64,000 nt of DNA from Flaccisagitta enflata (lineage: Eukaryota; Chaetognatha; Sagittoidea; Aphragmophora). How positions within the stretch are numbered: position 1 is the first letter of the stretch; every line of letters begins with the position of its first letter. Both the position numbers and the translations under genes were made by a program. The stretch spans positions 5,394,001 through 5,458,000 of the forward strand of contig OZ231128.1 in assembly GCA_965153355.1 (NCBI GenBank), given 5' to 3'. The notes under the pieces were generated by a model, which saw nothing but the letters and a program-made list of their open reading frames with translations, was not told the DNA's origin and made no database searches. Below, in pieces: positions 1 through 10,815 of this stretch.

Positions 1-104
1 ACGTGACTACACCGCAGATCCAAACCCTGAGCTCCTCACGTCAATTCGGCAGTGTTCGGGGATAACTTATGCTTCTCGGCAGCAATGAAAAATCAAGAGG
101 CCTG

Positions 105-168
<64 letters not shown>

Positions 169-176
169 GCAACAGC

Positions 177-250
<74 letters not shown>

Positions 251-251
251 C
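105..251. repeat. (AAC)n trinucleotide microsatellite
   Basis: About 145 bp of AAC units with two AGC interruptions near 168-175; a degenerate tail continues to about 285. All frames stay open only because the tract lacks stops, so the poly-Asn reading is not a gene. Confidence 0.97.
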
Positions 252-507
252 TACATCAACATCAACAACAACATTAACAACGATGACAGCAACAGTAACC
301 AAAGAATGCAATTTTTATCACTCGTTCTGCCACCATTTGTCATTCTTTCAGCGAGACTGACAAAGCACATTTGCGTTTAAAAATGGGGGCCAACCGTTTG
401 TAAGGCGGTAACGTAAGTTATCTGTTTTTCACAGCTGCCCCCTTGAACTAGTTAGAAAAAAAAACGGTGAGGTGCCATCAAATGTAAGGAGAGAAAATAG
501 AAAGAGA

Positions 508-583
<76 letters not shown>

Positions 584-601
584 GACAGACAGAGAAACAC
601 A

Positions 602-689
<88 letters not shown>

Positions 690-692
690 CAC
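508..692. repeat. Adjacent (GA)n and (CA)n microsatellites
   Basis: (GA)n runs from about 508 to 573, passes through a short GACA transition and becomes (CA)n at about 600-692 with one AAAC interruption. The region 700-975 beyond it is AT-rich with nothing recognisable. Confidence 0.97.
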
Positions 693-1174
693 AGATAAAA
701 CAGAGAAAAAATACCCAATGGACAGAAAGACGATAACGAGAAAGAAAACCAAAGGTTCCTCGACATTTTTTCTCCTTTTCGAAAAAAAACCTTACCACCC
801 CCTCCTCCCGGTAGCTGTATTGGTTCCATCACTTGTTCACTTGTCAAGTCGAATGAAGATAGAAACCCATTTAACTCCAATTATATGGACTTTGCATCTT
901 ATTTACCACATCGTGTTTCAAGCAGATTTTTTTTTTATTTACGTGAAATGGATTCATATGAAAAAAAATCCTTGATCTACAGTGAGGCGCATAAGTAAGT
1001 AGCCACTTTTGTAAAGATTATTTTGTTTATTCAAGAAATGATAGGATAAATTTATTGGTGATGATATGAAAGGATTTTCAATTTTCTTCAATTTGAGACC
1101 AATCCCAAATTTGTGGCTCTTTTTGTTTAGAAGTGGCATTAGTTTGAATAGAAGCATATCAAAACCATGTTAGG

Positions 1175-1396
1175 AACAAGGCCGGATACACGGCTACCCC
1201 AGTTGCGTGCGGGTGGGCAGGGGCTGTATTTGAGGCCGCTTGATCATTTGGGCCGTAGCAGTGAGGCCAAAGACCGCAAAAACTTAAAAAAAGTAAAGTG
1301 TGACGGACGGACGGACAGATGGACGGACGGACCGACCGACCGACAGACGGACGGACCGACAAAGCGGGGTGTAGAGTCGCGTAGCACGCGACTAAA
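1175..1396 (-). mobile_element. A element copy 1
   Basis: Reads AACAAGGCCGGATACACGG at the left, then a subterminal GTTGCGTGCGGGTGGGCAGG, a (ACGG/ACCG)n tract near 1302-1352, and ends in the hairpin GTCGCG-TAGCA-CGCGAC followed by TAAAA. It lies inside M1, so it inserted after M1 or was carried by it. Confidence 0.8.
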
Positions 1397-1479
1397 AAGG
1401 GACAAAAATTAGCTCCTTTTTGAGAATCAGAAAACTGAGTTGTTTTCTTTAAAATGATGTCATTTGAAAACGAATCAAG

Positions 1480-1760
1480 CTACAAATCTCTGATTGGACT
1501 AGTTTTGTAGAGATTTCGAAGCTCTTTAAAATGCTCATGGATTTGAAGTCTTTATTATGATTTGTTTTTGATCTATCAAAGAAAAACTAAGTCCATTTTG
1601 TGTTTTGCCCATGGTTGTTCAGTGATAGATTCTTCTAAATTACTTCTCCTCTTTGAACTTGTATAGATTACTAGCAAATCGAGATACAAGTCTGGGATTG
1701 GGCAAGATTTGTAGAACTTTCGAAGATCTCTAAGAATCTCACAGATTTTAAGTGTTTTTA
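1480..1760. repeat. Internal duplicated block in M1
   Basis: Two related blocks of about 80 bp (about 1480-1560 and 1678-1760) share the order CTACAAATCTC...TTTGTAGAGATTTCGAAG...CTCTTTAAAAT. The first starts near CAAGCTACAAATCTCTGATT and the second near CGAGATACAAGTCTGGGATT. Confidence 0.5.
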
Positions 1761-2037
1761 AGTGCCAGAACTGACACAATTAGCTTTTGAAAGTACTGGC
1801 TACTTATTTATGCACCGCACTGTATGCTGAGTTTTACTGATTTTGTTGGGTTTCATAAATAAGACCGATGGCAGTTCTTCCTCTTTCATTCTAACCTCAT
1901 CCCCCTTCTCTATCATATCTCTTTCTTACGCCTGCCATTCCACTTATTCTTTTTTACGCACAGCATCCACATTTCCTACCACTTAACACCCTTCTTCATG
2001 TACCTCCACACAGATACAAATACACACAACACACAAC

Positions 2038-2079
2038 AGACACACACACACAACAGACACAACCACACAACAGACACAA

Positions 2080-2160
<81 letters not shown>

Positions 2161-2178
2161 CACAAACACAAACACACA
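2038..2178. repeat. (CA)n microsatellite
   Basis: An imperfect start (CAACAGACACAACC units, 2030-2078) leads into a nearly pure CA tract to about 2156 and a mixed tail. The flanks 1825-2030 and 2180-2735 show no gene or element that I can recognise. Confidence 0.96.
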
Positions 2179-2736
2179 CTCTTGAACTCTGTTCATCTCA
2201 AAATCTTCCTCTCCATCTGCGTCCCTATTCTTCCGCTTGAGGAAATGTTCTCATCTTTCCACTAGAGAGAGAAAAAAAATGAACCAAGCCTAGTTCCAAA
2301 GACTTTGTTTTTCTTTCATCCTTAGCCTCTCTTTCAGGGTGTGTCTCTACTCTGTTGTTCCGTTTGCCTTTCATTCTGTTTCTGTGTGTCTTTGATTTTC
2401 ATCCATTTCTTCCCTGTCTTCTGTCTCTGTTTGACTGTCAGCCTGTAAAAGTATGACAACGTTACTACTAAACTTCATCTAAGGTAGGGATGTGGGACTT
2501 TGGAGCTATCAATGATGCTTAATCCCATGTGAGTCAGCCTGTCTGTCTTAAATTCTGTCTTTTTCTCCATGCTAGAAGAATTGGTTGATATTCTCCAAGC
2601 TCTGTCCTTTTTCAAAATTCAAGAACCCCAAAGGGTGAGTTTGTGTATTTTCCTTTTCTGGCAGGATTCATTGAAAAGTTGAGCTGAGAGTCTCAAACCG
2701 TCTGTGATTTTAACAGATTGTAATGAAAAGGAGGAG

Positions 2737-2740
<4 letters not shown>

Positions 2741-2812
<72 letters not shown>

Positions 2813-2850
2813 CAGAGAGACAGAGAGAGAGAGAGAGAGAAAGAAAGGGA
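2741..2850. repeat. (GA)n microsatellite
   Basis: Mostly pure GA, ending in GACA-interrupted units. It directly abuts the left end of the FB1 foldback. Confidence 0.96.
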
Positions 2851-2867
2851 GTGAGAGAAAGGGAGAG

Positions 2868-3645
2868 AGCGGTCAGGATTCCGGTTGGAGAAAATCGCAA
2901 TTTTAAGGGTTTTGAAAAAAAATATATGGACCCATCACAGATTTTTTCAGAGGCGGAACTAAAAAGGCTGTAGAATCTGATTTTAATGTTCATTTTGACC
3001 TAACTTGAGCCAAAGAAATTAAAAACGTTTTTTTGAGTAAAAAATTAAGTTTTTTGTTCTAAAAACACTAATTTTTCAACCATTTCACGTTAATTTTGAC
3101 TAAAATTGATGTTTTTGCTCATTTGTACAGTGCTGATTCAATTTTTGGTGTGTTTACACAATTTTTGCTGATTTTGAAAATTTGCACTTTGATCTCATTT
3201 GCATACTGCAGTTTTGCGTTTTTGGCCTATAACATGCATATTTTTTTAAGTACATCAATGAAATTCTTACTGACAGTATATCTTACCCTAAGAAACTGTT
3301 CTAAAATATCAGTTTTTGAATTTCTTATTTTTGGATCATTACTTCATTTTTGGGGATTTTAACGCTATTTTTTAGCTTTTAGACCTATACAAAATTGTTA
3401 TAGGTTCACTAAAGTATCAATTGCTCCGGAGAGAAAAATCCAAAATCTTTCATTTTATACTATTTTTTTATGAAAAATAGCTGTTTTCAGCACAAAAAAA
3501 ACGTTTCAATTTTTTTTTGGCTTAAGTTAGGTCAAAATGGATATCAGAATTTTGTTCTACAGCCTTTTAAGGACCCATGTGCAAAAATCTGGGATGGGTC
3601 CATTTATTTTAAAGCTTTTTGCAAACGGGATTCCTGTCCGAGAGA
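2868..3645. mobile_element. Foldback element FB1 with about 190-bp inverted arms
   Basis: The left arm (about 2872-3060) and right arm (about 3455-3640) are inverted copies. Shared landmarks are TATGGACCCATC, AGGCTGTAGAA and TTTTGACCTAACTTGAGCC on the left, and their complements near 3605, 3560 and 3520 on the right. No ORF of note lies inside. GA-rich sequence is found on both outer sides, so the element appears to sit inside a GA microsatellite. Confidence 0.75.
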
Positions 3646-3758
3646 GAGAGAATTGAGGGTGAAACAATATACCAATCATACTTTCACTTTATTTCATCCA
3701 ATGGAGTCAAAAAGGTTATTTATAAACAGACCTGCTGTATTGAATGATGACGCTTTTT

Positions 3759-3850
3759 GGGCAGCGGCCCCAAAGATCTGAGACCATTCAACACATTTGG
3801 TAAATCGCGTTTGTTTTCTAGAGGACATCGGCCCTTTGGAGCTGCTGCCC
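3759..3850 (+). mobile_element. Minimal D-type inverted element (92 bp)
   Basis: Begins GGGCAGCGGCCCCAAAGAT and ends CATCGGCCCTTTGGAGCTGCTGCCC, an inverted pair, after a T-run. It lacks the tail seen in full D copies, so it is either a minimal form or a deletion product. Confidence 0.6.
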
Positions 3851-3984
3851 AAATTTCACTTGACTCCTTCACTTGATCATCCTAAACAGCCCGGTAAAAA
3901 CATCAAAATCATGCATTGTTTCAACAGAAAAGTAGTCCTGACCCAGTAAAAGTAGCATACATATAGTAATTCGTTCATAAAATC

Positions 3985-4085
3985 TTTTATTCATTTATAA
4001 ATGACATTCATTCATGAAAACATTCATTCTTACAAAAAAAACATTCATTCCAAGAGCACGCATCGTTGGCCTACTCGGCCTTGTA
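3985..4085 (+). repeat. H repeat copy 1 (ATTC-rich, ends GGCCTTGT)
   Basis: ATTCATTC-rich body followed by CACGCATCGTTGGCCTACTC and GGCCTTGT. The same end occurs at 38597-38682 (plus) and 20754-20895 (minus). It contributes the AATAAA-like hexamer found downstream of the minus-strand ORF at 4093-4443. Confidence 0.6.
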
Positions 4086-4092
4086 TTTCTAT

Positions 4093-4443
4093 TCATACCT
4101 TGCTGCATTTGTTGCATTTAACGATGAGAATCATGGCCGTAATGAAGCTGAGGAACACGCTGCAGGCGAGAAGCGCTTGAATTAGGCTTTTGAAAATAGA
4201 CTCATTCTCCAAATAATGCCCAAGGCCCTTCATCAGATTGAGCTCGCTGTGGTCGCGGATTTGTTCTAGGTCGTGGATATTGTGGTCATTGTGGATATTG
4301 TGGTCAGGATCGTGGTTTTCGCGGTCTTTGTGGTCGTATGTGTGGTCGTATCTGTGGTCGCGATCTTCACGTGCTTCGGGTTCGTATCCGTGGTCTTCTT
4401 TTGGCAAAAGTCCGTCAGCTTCGTCTCCATTTTGACGTTCCAT
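4093..4443 (-). CDS. Possible single-pass membrane protein, 116 aa, unrecognised
   Basis: I do not recognise this protein. The ORF starts MERQNGDEADGLLPKEDHG, an acidic segment with a dileucine-type DGLLP motif. About residues 28-62 are rich in Asp, His and Asn (DHxxDH pattern) and are encoded by an imperfect TGGTCNT-like minisatellite. The last 30 residues form a credible hydrophobic segment (about residues 83-108) followed by a short Cys/Lys tail, as in a C-terminally anchored protein. Composition is less repetitive at both ends than in the microsatellite ORFs elsewhere. A poly(A)-type hexamer lies about 100 bp downstream, but inside the H repeat. There is no splice evidence, no homology I can name, and an E element starts about 70 bp upstream of the ATG. 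It may be a chance ORF or a terminal exon. Confidence 0.28.
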   Translation of the reverse strand: MERQNGDEADGLLPKEDHGYEPEAREDRDHRYDHTYDHKDRENHDPDHNIHNDHNIHDLEQIRDHSELNLMKGLGHYLENESIFKSLIQALLACSVFLSFITAMILIVKCNKCSKV

Positions 4444-4514
4444 CAGAGATGAGGCGATGGTTGATGGGGACGACTGGTCCCTAGTTGCCTGATTTCACGC
4501 CAGATGGGCCAGTT

Positions 4515-4772
4515 AGGGAGTCTTTCTAGTGAGCGCCAAAAACGCGTTTGTTCCCGTGAAACGCGATAACAGTGTGAACACATATTCAAGATTTTCAACT
4601 GTCCCACGTGGGAGTGAGCGAGCCTGTGAACGGAGCAAGCAAGCGAAGCGAGCGTAGCAAAGCGGAGCGCTGCGGAGCGAGTGAATGGAGTGAGCAGTGC
4701 GAGCGAACGAACGTAGTGAGCGACCAAGTGGCCCTTTCAAAACGCGATCGTCTTTGACTAGAAACGCCCCCT
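4515..4772 (-). mobile_element. E element copy 1
   Basis: The ends TTTCTAGTGAGCGCCAAAAA and GACTAGAAACGCCCCCT are inverted relatives. The interior holds GTTCCCGTGAAACGCG, CACATATTCAAGATTTTCAA and a run of GAGCGAGCGAA-like decamers. It is one of eight copies in the window. Confidence 0.8.
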
Positions 4773-4774
4773 AA

Positions 4775-5840
4775 GTATAAGTAATGTAATCACTAATGCC
4801 TAGTAATATCTTTTATTCGTCGTAAGCGACAGAGCATACAATATATACATCAAAATACTAAATACTAAGAACTAAGAACTAATTTTAGGGAGAAAAGAAA
4901 TATGCATGGGATCTAAAATAAATTAGATTTCTTGTCTCATTGTCAAATTTTAATCTCTAACAATCATTAAAGACAGAATTCGAGCTGTATTGTCAAGGAG
5001 TGATATTAACGAATGAGCGGATTAATTGAGCGATTGAGTGGTTGACTGTGATCAGAGAGTTTTTTTACGCCATCTGTGTTAAATCCATAGCAACAAGGAA
5101 TTGATATCTCTTCTATTTTACGTTTTTACCGAAATCATGATCAAACAAGAGTTGGCCATTAAAAGGAGAAGCAGAAGAAGAATAAGAAGCGTCTGTTGAA
5201 AGCGAATGCGCAAAGTCAAGCTCATCGTTATTTTGCATTGACAGAGGAATGTTTGTTTGATTACTTATTTTTTCCATCAATTTTTTCCATCAATTTATAG
5301 ATTTATTTTTTTCTCTGTGTACCGGTCTCCTTGGTGTGTCATGTTGTTGTTGCGCATGGGCAGGGACTGCTCGAATGTAGTCGCCTAGACTGAGTCATTT
5401 TACTTAACAAGTCTCGGAATTAATTGTTAGTCTCGTCCCTCCTAGCTCCTCAGTCCTCATGTATTTTTAGGGAATCTGCAAGCTGTAAACGTAAAAGATG
5501 AAATTTCTTGGTTGAGTTTCGCGTTGTCGTTTTGTTTCTTTGGCCGATTCCGTCCATTGTAAGCGGACGCCTCTTTAGGAATTTGGTTTAAACATTGGCT
5601 CCAATGTTTCGCGAGAAAAAAAAAGCCAATCGGTAAAAATTGCCGCAGAAAAAAAAACGGGGCCAAATGCACACGGTCGCAGTCCCGGTTTCAAATGTTT
5701 GCTTGACCAACCGACCGACCATCCGACGCAAATGACCCCCTATAGAAGTGCGAGGACGCTCTCAAAAAACACTATCTAAGTAGACAACAGTCGCATGACT
5801 ACACTATACGTGGCACACCATGCGGTTACATTCGCCAAAA
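4775..5840. other. Unassigned AT-rich interval
   Basis: I see no gene, no inverted repeat and no member of the named repeat families here. Short direct repeats occur (ACTAAGAACTAAGAACTAA near 4863; TTTTTTCCATCAATTT twice near 5270-5300). Confidence 0.4.
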
Positions 5841-5841
5841 A

Positions 5842-6070
5842 AAAAGCAAAAACAAAACAAAACAAAACAAAACAAAACAAAACAAAACAAAACAAAACAA
5901 AACAAAACAAAACAAAACAAAACAAAACAAATTAAAACAAAACAAAACAAAAAAAAAAACAAAAAACAAAAAACAAAAAACAAAAAACAAAAAACAAAAA
6001 ACAAAAAACAAAAAACATAAAACAAAAAACAAAAAACAAAAAACAAAAAACAAAAAACAAAAAACAAACC
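5842..6070. repeat. (AAAAC)n passing into (AAAAAC)n
   Basis: A pentameric AAAAC array (about 5848-5950) changes to a hexameric AAAAAC array (about 5955-6066). Both are A-rich on the plus strand. This could be derived from the A-rich tail of a retroposon, but no body is visible. Confidence 0.95.
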
Positions 6071-6499
6071 AAAAACAAAAACAAAACGAAAAATAAATGG
6101 AAAGACACGCTGACAGACCGAAAGGGAAGGACCTGTGTGTCTTTCTTCTTTTTTCCTTTTATGTTATTTTTTTTTTTTTTCGTTTCTTATTCTCTTATTC
6201 TCTTATCGATTGGACATACAGAAGGACAGACGATCAAATTCAAGTAAAGCGACGCAAAGACCAGCGGCCAGAGGACTGCACTTACGGACACGTAACGCAA
6301 CGCAACGTAACGGAATGTATAGATACATAATGTAACGTAATGTAGCGATATGTAACATAACTATAACAATATATTTTCAACACGGTCATCCCAGCAAAAA
6401 AAAAATTCGCTGAAAATATTATTTTTTTCTGCACTTTCCATGCTCATGACAAATTCCATATCTTTTTTATTTCTTCAATTGAAAAAAGGACTGTCTCAA

Positions 6500-6570
6500 A
6501 AGTTTTCCTTTCCTCTGTAAATCCGTCAGGAAAATGATTTAGGGCATATTGAGAGTGGGAGAAGCTGGAG
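6500..6570 (+). repeat. Unoccupied copy of the M2 target repeat
   Basis: CTTTCCTCTGTAAATCCGTC, then AGGAAAATGATTTAGGGCAT. The same sequence surrounds M2 at 7215-8025, where it is split at CCTCTA/GATCC. This copy gives the empty site for M2. Confidence 0.75.
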
Positions 6571-6579
6571 GAGAAAAAT

Positions 6580-6663
<84 letters not shown>

Positions 6664-6765
6664 CAGACAGAGAGAGTCAGACAGACAGAGAGAGTCAGAC
6701 AGACAGAGAGAGTCAGACAGACAGAGAGAGTCAGACAGACAGAGAGAGTCAGACAGACAGAGAGA
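6580..6765. repeat. (GA)n followed by an 18-bp minisatellite
   Basis: (GA)n to about 6657, then six copies of an 18-bp unit AGTCAGACAGACAGAGAG to about 6765. Confidence 0.96.
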
Positions 6766-6966
6766 TTTGTCATCTTCATGCATACAAAAAAGACAGAAAA
6801 TCAAAAACACATTAACCTACACTATCACACCCAGTTAAACAAATAGACATACAGAGACACTAATAATGAATGGCCTACAAGGCAAAAGTAGGAGCAATCG
6901 GTTTTCAACCGGAGGCTAAAACAGAAGATGAAGGATACGAAAATTGTGATGGATGACGTACGGCTA

Positions 6967-7215
6967 CGACGTATTGTTACGGCGTTTTTAGTGTCTTTCA
7001 CTTCCTTTGGAGACATGTTCATACTACAATGTATTATTTTGGCGTTTTTACTTTTTAGTGTCTTTCACTTCCTTTTGAGGCATGTTCATGCTAAAATGTA
7101 TTGTTACGGCGTTTTTAGTGACTTTCACTTCCTTTTGAGACGTGTTCATTCTATGACATATTGCTACAGCGTTTTCAGTGTCTTTCACTTTTTTTGAGAC
7201 ATGTTCATAGTGATG
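6967..7215 (+). repeat. Minisatellite of about 60 bp, four units
   Basis: Each unit contains GGCGTTTTTAGTG, TCTTTCACTTCCTTTTGAGA and CATGTTCAT, with partly diverged spacers. The open reading frame through it is a by-product of the repeat. Confidence 0.85.
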
Positions 7216-7232
7216 TTTCCCTTTCCTCTATA

Positions 7233-7979
7233 CACCGCTTTCAGATCGAAATGTCGCGAAAAGAAGATATATTACTCCAAAAATACTTAAGACAAAGGCT
7301 TGATTCTTTTTTCCTGTGGTAGATAATTTGATTAAGTTTTGTTACAAAAAAAGAATTAAAGCCCTAGTGTTGATATATTTGCTCTAAATTTCATGACAAA
7401 AATTAGTCGATTTCAGCCAAAAATGGTCTTTTTCATGGAAAAACTGAGGTTAGATAGCAGCAGTGCTTCTTTTTTTCAACAAGAGTGGTCCTACAGTGTT
7501 GGGTATGAGGAATTAATGAAGCTTTGTTTGAAATTCTAAAAGATTTGACTTATGTGATGCAGTAATGATTGACCCCAAAACACCGCAAAAACCTTAAGAT
7601 TTGGGAAAATTCTGAAAAATTGTCTGCAAATTGTTCAAAATTGATATCAGTAAGAACATTTTTTCTTTACAACATAATCTACAATAAATTCTTTTGAATT
7701 CTTGACCAATCCCAGCAATTCAGCTCAATTTGTGTAGAAATGACAACTATGAAATAAAGTAAAGAAAAAGTTGTTGGGAAAAAAATCCTTCAATGTGAAA
7801 CATGCAATATTTATTCATTGTGAGTAGGAGGCTTGAATTTTTTAGTTGGTGGGATATTTTTTGCTTGTAGCAAAACTTAATCAAATTATCTACCAGGGGA
7901 CAAAAGAAAAAATTAATTACTATGAACAGTTATGGAGTAATATATCTTCTTTTCGCGACATTTCGATCTGAAAGCGGTG
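7233..7979. mobile_element. TA-flanked MITE M2 (747 bp) with about 50-bp TIRs
   Basis: The left end starts CACCGCTTTCAGATCGAAAT and stays identical to the inverted right end for about 48 bases (through ATATTACTCCA). TA lies at 7231-7232 and 7980-7981. The matching empty site is at 6508-6560. The AT-rich interior encodes nothing recognisable. TIR plus TA target suggests Tc1/mariner-type mobilisation. Confidence 0.9.
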
Positions 7980-8084
7980 TAGATCCGTCAGGAAGATGAT
8001 TTAAGGCATATTGGAGAACAATTTATACGGTTCAGGTGCAAATATCTCAATTAACAATAATTTCAAGCCACGCTGCCACATTTT

Positions 8085-8890
8085 TAGTCGCGTGTACGCC
8101 ACTAACAATGGCAAAAATAAAAATTAGACGCTCAATATTTCTCAATAACTTGTAAACCACTTATACTTTTTGCTTAAAATGCATGAGCATATAAAAGAGT
8201 TTTAAAAACTCTACAAATTTAGACTAAGCGGAGATTTTTAGCTCAGTTCGTTTAGAAATGACATAAGATTGAAGTTCAGTACTCAAATTCCTAATTGCCA
8301 TATTGGGCAGATTTCAGCATCGGAAAATATGGCACTCTTTGTCTTACATATTCTGTAAAAAACAAAAAGGAAATAAATTATACGATATCAAAGGTGAAAA
8401 TGAAGTATTTTTAATTCTTTGCAAGATGGAACCAAGCAGAATTCATGATTTTGCTTCGTTTACAAGCTGTATCAATACAAAGTTGGTTACTATACAAAAG
8501 ATGGAAGCAAGATTCGAGATTTGTGAGTGGATATCTTTAAATTGTCATAATTTCCAAAGTTATTATGCTAGAATGATCAAAAGGAGCTCAAAAGAAAGAT
8601 TTTTTGAAGCTCTTTAAAACCGTCATGGATTAAAAGGTTCTAGCATTTTTTATTACGATGCAATCAACAGTCAAAAGATCGCGTCTAGTTTTTTTCTTTG
8701 CCATTGTTACACCCCGCTTTTTCCGTCTGTCCGTCCGTCGGTCGGTCTGTCGGTTCGTCACACTTTTACTTTTTTTATCAATTTTATTTCATTAAGTCAT
8801 TTAAAGTTATTTAAGAGTATACTGAGTCATTCTAAGTCATTTTAAATCAATCTGTAAGTCTCGCACGCGACTTATAGGTGTTGGCCTTGT
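8085..8890 (+). mobile_element. A element copy 2, split by a MITE
   Basis: Starts TTAGTCGCGTGTACGCCACT, is interrupted by M3, and resumes as CACCCCGCTTTTTCCGTC with the CCGT/CGGT tract. It then runs through repeated AGTCATTT units to CGCACGCGACT and ends GGCCTTGTTT. Removing M3 and one TA restores the usual A start. Confidence 0.82.
8105..8707. mobile_element. TA-flanked MITE M3 (603 bp) inside A copy 2
   Basis: The inverted ends ACAATGGCAAAAATAAAAAT and, from the right, ACAATGGCAAAGAAAAAAAC continue into AGACGC. TA flanks it at 8103-8104 and 8708-8709. The AT-rich interior contains GCTCTTTAAAACC...CATGGATT, related to M1 interior sequence near 1525. Confidence 0.88.
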
Positions 8891-8966
8891 TTTTCATAAT
8901 TGCAATTTAAAGATCATACGAACATAGATACCCCTGTGAAGAAAAAAGTTTCCATTTGCACGCGTT

Positions 8967-9333
<367 letters not shown>

Positions 9334-9625
9334 CATTCTCTCGGGAGAACATAAAACACCATCGCGTTCAAGAGCAGACATTCACCGGGGACATTATGAA
9401 CATAACGTCGTACAGGCGGAGGGGGGGGGGCGCATATGACAATCCCGCCACGCATCCCACTCCATCCTACCCCCCTCCCCCCTTCTTACCATCTACTTCC
9501 TCTACCTCCTTTGTCACCTACTCTTCCTCCTCTTCCTCCTCTTCCTCCTCCCCCCCTTCTTTGCTTTATCATGATATGGGCTCAATGAGAAGAGAAAATT
9601 GAAACTGACAAAAAATTACAGCCAA

Positions 9626-9745
9626 GGCGGCGGCGGTAGCGATAGCGGCAGCCACGGCAGCGGTGGAAGCGGCAGCTGCACTTGCAGCAGTGGTGGTAGC
9701 GGCAGTGGCTGCGGCAGTGACGGTGATGGTCGCAGCAAGACAGCG
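9626..9745 (+). repeat. Imperfect GGCAGC/GGTAGC hexamer repeat
   Basis: Irregular GGC/GGT/AGC codon-like units read Gly-Ser-rich in one frame. No start, splice or family context supports coding. It is bounded by CCT-rich sequence at 9465-9560. Confidence 0.6.
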
Positions 9746-10815
9746 GTGGTTTGTCCAATAACAATAATGTTCTGCCGGTTAGTTTGGTGGCTGATGCTCG
9801 AAGCGCCAAGACCGTGGTCACCACGTCAAATTGAGGCGAGCCCCTGCAACATATAGTTTTTCTCGTAATTCCATTGGGACCAACGCCATACATCATTCAT
9901 GTTTTGATGTTTGTTCATCAGAGTCGGAGAGAATTCTTTTTTTCCATTCAGGCTTTCTTTTTCATAAAATCCTAAATAGTCCAGTCTCTTAAAGGAAGAA
10001 AAAGAAAGAACTCGGCGAATCTGGAAGAAGGTCTGAAAATTTGCATACAGGGTCAGTTTTTTATGCCGAACAAGACTGGAAGGGGTACACGTTCGATTTT
10101 TAAGTGTACCCCTTCAAAAAACGCGTTTTTTTCAAAAAAAAAACTTTGAAGTTGCGCTGACGCCAAACTAATTGACCGATGACTATAAAATTTTAGGTGA
10201 AGAAAAATATGCCTTTTTTCTACTTCCATGCAAAATTTCAGCCAAATCCGTTCAGTAGAAGCGAAGTTATGGCTGTTTAAAGTCTAGGTCTATTTTCAAA
10301 AAAAGGGCTATGTTTCAATTTTGAGGTAAAATTTTGTTTTTTTGAGCTAAAAGTCTGAAACTGTTTTTAGCCTTTAATTTTACCCTAATTTACTCAAAAA
10401 ACAAAAATTTTTGAAAAAATCTGACGTTTTTTTCATTTTTTGGCCTAAAAACCCAAAAATTGAGGATTAAAATTTTGACCTGATTTTCAAAAAGGGCTTG
10501 TTCGAGGAAAATATTGGAATCAAGGGCGCCCACTCAGGGAATCTATTGTCATCAAGTGTACCAACTTATTCCCAAACTTTCAGAGGGGTACATTAACCCA
10601 AAAGGACAAAATTCAATTTTAAAGTATTAAAAAAAACGACCCAAAATTTTGCATATTTGGACCCCTAGGGATATCTGGTAACACTATGGCCAAACGCTTC
10701 AAGCGATTTGCCTAAAATTTTGCATGCAAGTCCTAATATATAAGGGGCATATTTGTGCCAAATTTCAGCTTTCCAACTAAACATTAAGTAGGAATTTTAG
10801 ACTAGAAAAGCCAAA

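Larger units (their letters stand above)
980..1822. mobile_element. TA-flanked Tc1/mariner-like non-autonomous element (M1)
   Basis: The left end CAGTGAGGCGCATAAGTAAG at 980 matches the reverse complement of the right end (CAGTGCGGTGCATAAATAAG, ending at 1822). A TA dinucleotide sits outside each end (978-979 and 1823-1824). No transposase is encoded in its 843 bp. The interior holds a nested A element (1175-1396) and a duplicated block. TIRs starting CAGT with a TA target are typical of the Tc1/mariner/pogo group; the assignment is inferred from ends only. Confidence 0.82.

Noticed and set aside
6097-6335. Two overlapping ORFs after the AAAAC array as coding
   Set aside because: Short, overlapping in different frames, with low-complexity Phe/Leu runs from a T-rich tract; no family recognised.
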